The position numbers and the translations under genes are program-made. A stretch of DNA of 45,201 nucleotides from Actinophytocola sp. (GTDB taxonomy: Bacteria; Actinomycetota; Actinomycetes; Mycobacteriales; Pseudonocardiaceae): the NCBI RefSeq assembly GCF_009379765.1, contig NZ_WHTD01000054.1, positions 1-45,201 on the forward strand, in the 5' to 3' direction. The notes under the pieces are model-generated. The model was not told where the DNA came from. It ran no database searches and saw nothing but the letters and a program-made list of their open reading frames with translations. Every line of letters begins with the position of its first letter. The stretch's first letter is position 1. Below, piece by piece: positions 39,106 through 45,201 of this stretch.

Positions 39106-40122
39106 TCACACCGACGAAGGGAGCCCGAACAACGGATACAGCTCCGAACCGAACACGGTGATCTCGGCGATCCGGCCGTCCACCAGACGCAGCACGCTCA
39201 GACCGAACGCCTGGTAGTCGGTGCCGCCCGGCGGGCGGATGTACGTCGCGACCGCGGGCTGGCCGTTGGCGACCGTCGGCAGGCAGCGGAACTCCTGCCG
39301 GTGCTCGCCGCGGAACACCGGCTCCCACGCCGCGACGAGCGTGTCCCGGCCCTCGTACCAGACGGGGTCGTCGGTCATGTTGCCGCCGGCCCACGGGGCC
39401 TGGCTGCACCGGGCGTCCTCGCGGAGCATCGTGCCGAGGGCAGCGTCGTCGGCGCGTTCCAGCGCGTCCATGTACCGCGCCACCACCGCCCGCACCTCCT
39501 CCGAGGGCGCCGACGGTGACCAGTCCAACCGTCGTTCCGGCAGCTGGGCACGCATGGTCACGCGGGCCCGCTGCAGCGCGCTGTTGGCCGACACCACGGT
39601 CGTCTCCAGCAGCGCCGCCGACTCCTTGGCCGACCAGCCGAGCACGTCGCGCAGGATCAGCACGGCCCGCTGGCGTGGGGGCAGGTGCTGGACGGCCGCG
39701 AGGAACGCCAGCTCGACCGTCTCGCGCGAGACCACGACCTCGTCGGGGTCCAGCAGGCGGTCCGGGCAGGGCTGCAGCCACGGCACGACCACCGCGGGCA
39801 GCGGCGCGGCGCTCGGGTCGGCGGGTGGGGTCGAGGCGGTCGGCAGCGCGGTCCGTGGCTTGCGGCCGAGCAGGTCGAGGCACGCGTTGGTGGCGATCTT
39901 GTACAGCCAGGCCCGGAACGTCGAGCGGCCGGCGTAGGTCTCGCGCCTGCGCCAGGCCCGCAGGAACGTCTCCTGGACCAGGTCTTCCGAGTCTTCCACC
40001 GACCCCAGCATCCGGTAGCAGTGCACCTGCAGCTGACCCCGGTAGCGGCCGGTGAGCTGGGCGAACGCCGACTCGTCGCCCCTGCGCGCGGCGGCCACCA
40101 CCTCGACCTGCTCGGTCTCCAC
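39106..40122 (-). CDS. ECF sigma factor with SnoaL-like C-terminal domain
   Basis: 338 residues: sigma region 2 (ESAFAQLTGRYRGQLQVHCYRMLGSVEDSEDLVQETFLRAWRRRETYAGRSTFRAWLYKIATNACLD), region 4 (LPPRQRAVLILRDVLGWSAKESAALLETTVVSANSALQRARVTM), and a SnoaL-like domain from about 205 (VVARYMDALERADDAALGTMLREDA ...). It corresponds to the SigG/TIGR02960 group where the C-terminal domain modulates activity instead of an anti-sigma factor. It is divergent from a close paralogue at 40206 and convergent to the photolyase gene. Confidence 0.92.
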   Translation of the reverse strand: METEQVEVVAAARRGDESAFAQLTGRYRGQLQVHCYRMLGSVEDSEDLVQETFLRAWRRRETYAGRSTFRAWLYKIATNACLDLLGRKPRTALPTASTPPADPSAAPLPAVVVPWLQPCPDRLLDPDEVVVSRETVELAFLAAVQHLPPRQRAVLILRDVLGWSAKESAALLETTVVSANSALQRARVTMRAQLPERRLDWSPSAPSEEVRAVVARYMDALERADDAALGTMLREDARCSQAPWAGGNMTDDPVWYEGRDTLVAAWEPVFRGEHRQEFRCLPTVANGQPAVATYIRPPGGTDYQAFGLSVLRLVDGRIAEITVFGSELYPLFGLPSSV

Positions 40123-40205
40123 GGCAATCCCTCCGTCCGCTCGTCATCCTTGCGAATCGTGTGACGGTCGGCGCGGTGAGAACTCATCGGTGCAGAATCG
40201 TCAGC

Positions 40206-41198
40206 GTGCGCAACCTGGCCACCGACGAGGCAGTGATCGCGGCCGCGACATCCGGGGACGAGTACGCGTTCGCGCGGCTCGCCCAGCGTCACCGGCGTGA
40301 GCTGCACGTGCACAGCTACCGCATGCTCGGCAACTTCGAGGACGCCGAGGACGTGGTGCAGGAGACGCTGGTACGCGCGTGGCGGGCCCGGGCCGGCTTC
40401 GTCGGCACGGGCTTTCGCGCGTGGCTGTACAAGATCGCCACGAACGCCTGCCTGGACACCATCCGGCGCAAGCAGCGGCGGGTGCCGCGGCTGGAGTCGT
40501 TCGCCGAGGTGCCGTGGCTGCAGCCGTACCCGGACCACCTGCTTGACCAGGCCGCCCCCGCGGACGCCGAGCCGGACGCGACGGTCGTCGCACGAGAGAC
40601 GATCGAGCTCGCGTTCCTCGCCGCGATCCAGCTGCTCCCGGCGCAGCAGCGGGCGATCCTGATCCTGCGTGAGGTGCTGGACTGGTCGGCCAAGGAGGTC
40701 GCGGAGCTGCTGGAGACCACGGTCGCCGGGGTCAACAGCGCTTTGCAGCGGGCTCGCGCGACGCTCCGCACCCGGCTCCCCGAACGCGACGAGCACCGGC
40801 CGGTGAGCGGTCCGACCGACGTCGAGCGGTCGCTGCTCGATCGCTACGTCGACGCCCACCAGCGCGGCGACATGAACGCGTTCGCCGACCTGGTACGCGA
40901 CGACATTCGCATCACGATGCCGCCGCAGCCGTTGTGCTACGACGGCGTCGCGTCGCTCGCGCCGCTGATGGAGGCGGCGTTCGGTGGTTCGCACGGCGAC
41001 TGGCTGCTGGTGCCGACGAGCGCGAACCGCCAGCTCGCCGCGGCCAACTACCTGCGCGCGCCGGGCGACGACACGTATCGCGCGTTCAAGATCGACGTGG
41101 TCCGCTTCGCAGGTGACCGGATCGCCGAGGTCACGACGTTCGACAAGACCCTGTTCGACGTGTTCGGGCTGCCGCCCACGATGGGAGGTCCGCGGTGA
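40206..41198 (+). CDS. ECF sigma factor with SnoaL-like C-terminal domain, paralogue
   Basis: 330 residues from GTG 40206. Region 2 (YAFARLAQRHRRELHVHSYRMLGNFEDAEDVVQETLVRAWRARAGFVGTGFRAWLYKIATNACLDTIRR), region 4 (LLPAQQRAILILREVLDWSAKEVAELLETTVAGVNSALQRAR), SnoaL-like C-terminus (LLDRYVDAHQRGDMNAFADLV). It aligns nearly end to end with the divergent sigma gene, so one arose by inverted duplication. GTG 40206 is chosen because it lines up with the paralogue's N-terminus; GTG 40161 is in frame. The stop overlaps a DGPF gene (GTGA), which is broken. Confidence 0.9.
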   Translation: MRNLATDEAVIAAATSGDEYAFARLAQRHRRELHVHSYRMLGNFEDAEDVVQETLVRAWRARAGFVGTGFRAWLYKIATNACLDTIRRKQRRVPRLESFAEVPWLQPYPDHLLDQAAPADAEPDATVVARETIELAFLAAIQLLPAQQRAILILREVLDWSAKEVAELLETTVAGVNSALQRARATLRTRLPERDEHRPVSGPTDVERSLLDRYVDAHQRGDMNAFADLVRDDIRITMPPQPLCYDGVASLAPLMEAAFGGSHGDWLLVPTSANRQLAAANYLRAPGDDTYRAFKIDVVRFAGDRIAEVTTFDKTLFDVFGLPPTMGGPR

Positions 41199-41518
41199 GG
41201 TTCCTGATGTTGCTGTGCGCCGACGAGAGCACGCCCCAGTCCGGCTACCTGCCGGGCTGCGACGAGTGGTCGAAGCAGATGGCCGAGCGCGGCGTCCTGC
41301 TCGACGGCATGGGCCTGCACCCGCCGAAGTAGGCCGGCACGGTCCGGGTGCGCGCCGGCGAGGTCCTCTACACCGACGGGCCGTTCGCCGAGACGAAGGA
41401 GCAGATGGGCGGGCTCAACCTGCTCGAGTGCGCGGACCGCGAGGAGGCCCTGCGCGTCGCGGCCACCCACCCGTGGGCCGCGATCGGGATGATCGAGGTC
41501 CGGCAGGTCATCGGCTGA
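41195..41518 (+). pseudogene. DGPF/YCII protein with in-frame TAG
   Basis: Codons 1-45 (RFLMLLCADESTPQSGYLPG ... GMGLHPPK) and 47-107 (AGTVRVRAGEVLY, TDGPFAETKEQMGGLNLLECADREEALRVAATHPWA, IEVRQVIG) are one continuous family member, in a single frame, interrupted only by TAG at 41330-41332. A single substitution from GAG or CAG would explain it. It overlaps the sigma gene as in the intact pair at 30233. Without readthrough it is dead. A sequencing error is possible. Confidence 0.88.
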
Positions 41519-41524
41519 GGCCGC

Positions 41525-42007
41525 TCAGCCGCGCGCGGCGATGGGGGCGACCGTGGCGCCGGCGAGGCGAACGAGCTCTGCGGGCGCCAGCTCGATCTCC
41601 AACCCGCGCCGCCCGCCGCTGCAGAAGATCGTCTCGAAGCCCGTGGCCGAGCTGTCCACCACGACCGGCAACCGTTTTCGATGCCCGAGCGGCGAGATCC
41701 CGCCGGCGACGTACCCGGTGGCCCGCTCGGCAGCGGCGACCTCGGCCATCTTCGCCTTCTTCCCGCCCGTGGCCGCGGCGATCGCCTTGAGATCCAGCTG
41801 CCCGGCCACCGGCACGACACCGACCGTCAGCGCCCCGTCGACCTCGGCCACGAGCGTCTTGAACACCCTCTCGGCCGGCAACCCGAGCAGCTCGCTGGCT
41901 TCGGTCCCGTAGGACGCCGACCGCGGATCGTGCGCGTACTCGTGCACCTCGTGCCGCACCCGCTGCTTGACCAGCAACGCGGTAGCCGGCGTTCCCTTAC
42001 CCGCCAC
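41525..42007 (-). CDS. ybaK: YbaK/EbsC-type aminoacyl-tRNA deacylase (Cys-tRNA(Pro) deacylase)
   Basis: 160 residues with the YbaK fold: HEVHEYAHDPRSASYGTEASELLGLPAERVFKTLVAEVDGALTVGVVPVAGQLDLKAIAAATGGKKAKMAEVAAAERATGYVAGGISPLGHRKRLPVVVD, containing the conserved lysine in FKTLV and GGISPLG loop. It hydrolyses mischarged Cys-tRNA(Pro) (quality control in translation). GTG 42007 lacks a ribosome site and is possibly leaderless. Convergent with the DGPF pseudogene. The 217-base gap to the amylase gene has no open frame that I would support. Confidence 0.92.
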   Translation of the reverse strand: MAGKGTPATALLVKQRVRHEVHEYAHDPRSASYGTEASELLGLPAERVFKTLVAEVDGALTVGVVPVAGQLDLKAIAAATGGKKAKMAEVAAAERATGYVAGGISPLGHRKRLPVVVDSSATGFETIFCSGGRRGLEIELAPAELVRLAGATVAPIAARG

Positions 42008-42224
42008 GCGGCAAATCTAGTCCGGTCACGACCGGGTCCGGTCAGCACTCCAACGGGCGCGCGAAGGCCCACGGGCAGGTGACGTCCGGGTGGCATGCGC
42101 TGTCCCGGAACTTCCCTGATCTGGTTTCCTTCGGTAGAAGGGAATCCTGTGCGCGGTCGCCGTCCCGGGTTCCTACACCTTGAATGCCTCACCAGCCCCC
42201 GGCGGCTTTGCCACTCGACGGCGG

Positions 42225-44975
42225 TCAGCCGCCCGGTTGGGACGGGTAGACCGTCGGGTCGCCCTGCTGGATCCAGACCTCCGGGGTGTTGATCGGCAGG
42301 AACGAGCGGTCACCGCCCGGCTCGCGCGAGTCGGGGACGGTGTCGCCGCTCGGCAGGTGCATGATGAAGTTCACCGGCTTGGTGTCGTCCACCAGCGGGA
42401 TCTCGTACACCGCCCAGCCGTTCTCGATCCGGGTCAGCGGCCACGGGCGCTCCCACGCGATCTGCGCCAGCACCGCAGGATCGACCGCGTCGCCCCACAT
42501 GTGCAGGCCCCACTGGTCGTAGTCACCCGCAGGCCGGAAGTAACGCAAGGTCGCGGTCTCCAGCGGAGGGCCGGCGTAGCGCACGGTCCGCGTCGCGCTC
42601 ACGACGCCGCCGGGCAGCGTGGCCCGGTACGCGACCGACGTCCCGGGCGCCAACCCGAGCGGCGTCAGGTCGTCGAACACGATGTAGGCCGGGGAGGTGT
42701 CGTCGCTGCCGATCGCGGTCCACGGGCCGCCTGCCACGCTGCGTTCGAAGGACACCACGTGCGACGCCTTCTCCGGGTCGGCCACCGCGCGCACCTCGAC
42801 GGTCCCGCGCACGCCGCCGGCCTCGGCCGGCGCCTCGATCGTCAGCACCGGCGCCGGCACCCGAGAGCGCACCGACGGCGCGGACCGGGTGTGCCCGGCG
42901 TTGTCCAGCACGATCGCGCGGTACTCGACCGGCGTGCCCGGCGTCAGCGCCGAGACGTCGTGGAACACCCGGTACGGCGCGTTGTCGTCGGTGCCCACCG
43001 GCTGCCAGCGGCCGTTGCCGACCTTCGCCTCGAACGTCACCTCGTACAGCGACGACCCGCGCACGTCGGCGGTGACCTCCATGCGCCCCCGCGACGCCGC
43101 GGCCGGCGTCGGCGTGCCGAGCGTGATCTTCGGCGCGTCGTGCGAGCGCGGGATCCGCCCGTCCAGCGCGTAGACCACAGTGGACAGCGCGGGCACGGTG
43201 ACGGTCAGCTTCCCGTCCCTGCCGGAGGAAAGCCGCGACGGACCGGAGCCGTACACCCGGCTGTAGCCCTTACGCGACGTGTAGGTCGGGATCTCGGCGG
43301 TCGTCTCCGCCTCACTGTTGTTCAGCGCCACCACGTACTCCCGCTGCCGCTCGCGGTCGATCCGGGAGAACGCGTAGACCCCGGCGTCCGGAGAGGACAG
43401 CCGGCTCTGCTGGGTACCGTCGCGCAGCGCGGGATGCGCCTTGGTCACCGACGCGAGCGCGCTGATCGACTTGTACAGCGGGTGCGTCGGCACGAAGTTG
43501 TCCGACGCGTGCGTCGCGGACGTGCCGAGCAGGTCGTCGTCGAGGTACTCCGGCACCCGCGACGCGAACAGCGTCTGCCGCGCGTCCTGGTCGCCACCCG
43601 GACCGGTGAAGCCCTGCTCGTCGCCGTAGTAGATCACCGGGTTGCCGCGCGAGAGGTACATGAGCTCGTGCCCGAGCCGGTCGCGCGACACCCGCTCCGC
43701 GTCGCCCGCGCCCGGGTTGTCGGCCACGACGAACCCGCCGAACCGGCCCATGTCGTGGTTGCCGAGGAACGTCGGCAGCTCGTACACGTTGGAGTCGGCG
43801 TCGGTGTACCAGTCGTCGTCGGCGAAGAACGTCGCCAGCGAGTCGGTCGGCCCACCACCCGAGGCGAACTGCCGCGCCGCCGCCTGGAACGGGAAGTCCA
43901 GCACCGACTGCATCTCGTCGGTCGTGGTGAAGTGCGACGTGTAGCTCTTCGTCGTGTCGAACACCTCGCCGAACATGAAGAACTCGCGCTTGCCGTGCGC
44001 CTTGGCGAACGTCAGCACCCGCGGCCCGAACGACTGCCAGAACTCGTCGTCGACGTGCTTCATCGTGTCGATCCGGAAGCCGTCCACGCCGAAGTCGGCG
44101 ATCCAGCGCTCGTAGATGTCGGCCATGCCGTCCACGACCCGCGGGTTCTCGGTGAACAGGTCGTCCAGCCCGAAGAAGTCGCCGTACTGCGAGTCCTCGC
44201 CGACGAACGTGGTGTCGCCGCGGTTGTGGTACAGCGTCACGTCGTTGAGCCAGGCGGGCACCTTCAGGTTCTGCTCCGCGGGGTCGAGCACCGGCGTGTA
44301 CGGGAACGATGTCGCCGGGTCCATCGCGGGGAAGTCGTCACTGCCCGCGAAGTCGCGGTCGTCGAAGACGTCGCCCGACGCGTCGGTGTAGGGCGCGACA
44401 TCCTTGGACGTGTACGCCTTGCGCGCGCCCTCCTGGTAGCCGATGACGTCCGCGGTGTGGTTGGTGATGATGTCGAAGTAGACCTTCATGCCGCGCCGGT
44501 GCGCGTCCTTCACCAGCGCCGCCAGGTCCTCGTTCGTGCCGAGGTGCGGGTCGATCTGGGTGAAGTCGGTGATCCAGTAGCCGTGGTAGCCGGCCGATGG
44601 CCCGTCCTCCAGCTGCACGGCCTTGTTCTTGAAGCTCGGCGTCAGCCAGATGGACGTGGTGCCCAGGCCCTGGATGTAGTTCAGCCGGTCGCGCAGCCCC
44701 TTGAGGTCGCCGCCGTTGTAGAAGCCCTTCCTCGTCGGGTCGAAGCCGGACACCAGCGGGTCGTTCGGTAGCCCGCCGAGGTCGTTGGCCGTGTCGCCGT
44801 TCTCGAACCGGTCGGCCATGACGAAGTAGAAGTCCTCGTCGGTGACCGGACCGCGCACCGAGTGCAGCGCCTCCGGCCGGTCATGATGGCCCCTATCGGC
44901 GACCGCCGGGGTCGTCGTCAGCCCCGCGACGACGAGCGGAACCAGAAGTGCCACGGCGGCGCGACGGACTGACAT
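42225..44975 (-). CDS. Secreted GH13 alpha-amylase/pullulanase-like enzyme
   Basis: 916 residues. Signal peptide (SVRRAAVALLVPLVVAGL, TTTPAVA). GH13 catalytic barrel at about 45-560: GHYWITD-like YHGYWITDFTQID, FDIITNHT, nucleophile in GFRIDTMKH, acid/base in MFGEVFD, and FLGNHDMGRF for the third acidic residue. About 560-650 is the C-terminal beta domain. Two Ig-like modules follow (SHDAPKITLGTPTPAAASRGRMEV ... and APVLTIEAPAEAGGVRG ...). At the end is a pullulanase-associated (PUD/CBM41-like) domain: LRYFRPAGDYDQWGLHMWGD. It degrades starch-like glucans outside the cell. A MITE lies 35 bases upstream and may affect its promoter. Confidence 0.93.
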   Translation of the reverse strand: MSVRRAAVALLVPLVVAGLTTTPAVADRGHHDRPEALHSVRGPVTDEDFYFVMADRFENGDTANDLGGLPNDPLVSGFDPTRKGFYNGGDLKGLRDRLNYIQGLGTTSIWLTPSFKNKAVQLEDGPSAGYHGYWITDFTQIDPHLGTNEDLAALVKDAHRRGMKVYFDIITNHTADVIGYQEGARKAYTSKDVAPYTDASGDVFDDRDFAGSDDFPAMDPATSFPYTPVLDPAEQNLKVPAWLNDVTLYHNRGDTTFVGEDSQYGDFFGLDDLFTENPRVVDGMADIYERWIADFGVDGFRIDTMKHVDDEFWQSFGPRVLTFAKAHGKREFFMFGEVFDTTKSYTSHFTTTDEMQSVLDFPFQAAARQFASGGGPTDSLATFFADDDWYTDADSNVYELPTFLGNHDMGRFGGFVVADNPGAGDAERVSRDRLGHELMYLSRGNPVIYYGDEQGFTGPGGDQDARQTLFASRVPEYLDDDLLGTSATHASDNFVPTHPLYKSISALASVTKAHPALRDGTQQSRLSSPDAGVYAFSRIDRERQREYVVALNNSEAETTAEIPTYTSRKGYSRVYGSGPSRLSSGRDGKLTVTVPALSTVVYALDGRIPRSHDAPKITLGTPTPAAASRGRMEVTADVRGSSLYEVTFEAKVGNGRWQPVGTDDNAPYRVFHDVSALTPGTPVEYRAIVLDNAGHTRSAPSVRSRVPAPVLTIEAPAEAGGVRGTVEVRAVADPEKASHVVSFERSVAGGPWTAIGSDDTSPAYIVFDDLTPLGLAPGTSVAYRATLPGGVVSATRTVRYAGPPLETATLRYFRPAGDYDQWGLHMWGDAVDPAVLAQIAWERPWPLTRIENGWAVYEIPLVDDTKPVNFIMHLPSGDTVPDSREPGGDRSFLPINTPEVWIQQGDPTVYPSQPGG

Positions 44976-45009
44976 GGCTGCCCTCCATTGGTGCGGCTGC
45001 GCGGAGACA

Positions 45010-45175
45010 CTAGTGTCCTGAGTCGGAGATTCGACACCACCTCCGGCGCCCGCGCGGCGCCTGGCGGCGTTGGCGGAAAGCCCGAGTACGACCCGGTACG
45101 AGGACTTCCCGCCGCCTTGCCAGCCACCACGCGGATCACCGGATCTGGCGCCGAACTCCCGACTCAGGACACTAG
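45010..45175 (+). mobile_element. MITE-like element, copy f (subfamily 3 arms)
   Basis: 158 bases (45014-45171) between CTAG at 45010-45013 and 45172-45175. Arms TGTCCTGAGTCGG and CCGACTCAGGACA are perfect and extend imperfectly to about 27 bases. The core AAGCCCGAGTACGACCCGGTACGAG and CCGCCTTGCCAG is shared. It lies upstream of the amylase gene. Arms differ wholly from those of copies c and d. Confidence 0.9.
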
Positions 45176-45201
45176 CCGCTGACAGACCCGCCCGGCGACG
45201 G

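Noticed and set aside
42180..44771. Long open frame on the plus strand opposite the amylase gene
   Set aside because: It is the GC-driven shadow of the GH13 gene: low-complexity Arg/Val/His-rich translation, no family motifs, and the minus strand has a complete enzyme.
1..45175. Dispersed repeats as a CRISPR array
   Set aside because: Copies are kilobases apart (or directly adjacent), about 160 bp long, with inverted-repeat ends and target duplications; no spacer structure or cas genes.
1..45201. tRNA, rRNA or riboswitch genes
   Set aside because: No cloverleaf, rRNA segment or known riboswitch core was recognised by eye; a covariance-model search would be needed to exclude small RNAs.

Overview
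The window is high-GC actinobacterial DNA (strong GC3 bias, many GTG/TTG starts, SARP, ArpA-like and DUF5753 regulators, F420-linked enzymes). The mix of families, and an intergenic CGCGAGTCC repeat that I associate with Amycolatopsis-type genomes, suggest Pseudonocardiaceae. This is an inference; no rRNA or core phylogenetic marker is present.

Region 1 (1-5301) looks like the edge of a natural-product cluster. A tightly coupled minus-strand operon encodes an aldehyde dehydrogenase family enzyme, an acyl-CoA-dehydrogenase-fold flavoprotein without the usual C-terminal catalytic motif, and a class III aminotransferase. It is divergent from a soluble DUF2156 (lysyl-phosphatidylglycerol-synthase-like) protein. 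Valanimycin biosynthesis combines an ACAD-fold amine N-hydroxylase with an MprF-like aminoacyl-tRNA transferase. The working hypothesis is therefore carbonyl to amine to hydroxylamine to aminoacyl hydroxylamine, i.e. an N-N bond (azoxy/hydrazine) or aminoacylated alkylamine pathway.

Region 2 (5302-13938) is a gamma-butyrolactone-type signalling island: SARP1, SARP2, a pseudo-receptor-like TetR, a BarS1-like SDR, a nitroreductase, an ArpA-like receptor, an AfsA-type synthase, a 108-aa unknown protein, SARP3 and a LuxR-type regulator with a degenerate receiver. The DNA sites fit the protein content. ARE-like sites lie upstream of SARP2, between the receptor and afsA, and between the SDR and the nitroreductase. 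A 23-bp perfect palindrome precedes the pseudo-receptor. GTCA(G) repeats with 11-bp period precede SARP1 and lie in the divergent promoter of region 1. The inferred chain is butyrolactone, receptor, SARP2/SARP1, then the region 1 enzymes.

Region 3 (14.1-26.2 kb) is accessory: a DUF5753 HTH module, an O-methyltransferase, an F420-type protein, SDRs, a GH5 cellulase relic, a three-gene XRE cassette, a GNAT gene destroyed by a MITE, a MarR/luciferase-hemerythrin pair and a diguanylate cyclase. Region 4 (26.2-45 kb) holds a LysR/SDR operon, an MFS exporter, two ECF sigma/DGPF modules plus a third ECF gene, hydrolases, an ArsR/SRPBCC operon, NUDIX, photolyase, a YbaK-type deacylase and a secreted GH13 amylase.

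The most striking non-coding signal is a family of six about 160-bp non-autonomous inverted-repeat elements (positions 1, 14355, 21511, 25891, 26062, 45010). They share a core of about 60 bp, but the arms differ between copies and remain self-complementary within each copy. They are flanked by CTAG duplications. One copy interrupts a GNAT gene with an exactly reconstructable target. Three others abut gene stop codons, where the CTAG duplication preserves the TAG. Several further genes are broken by frameshift, nonsense or deletion.
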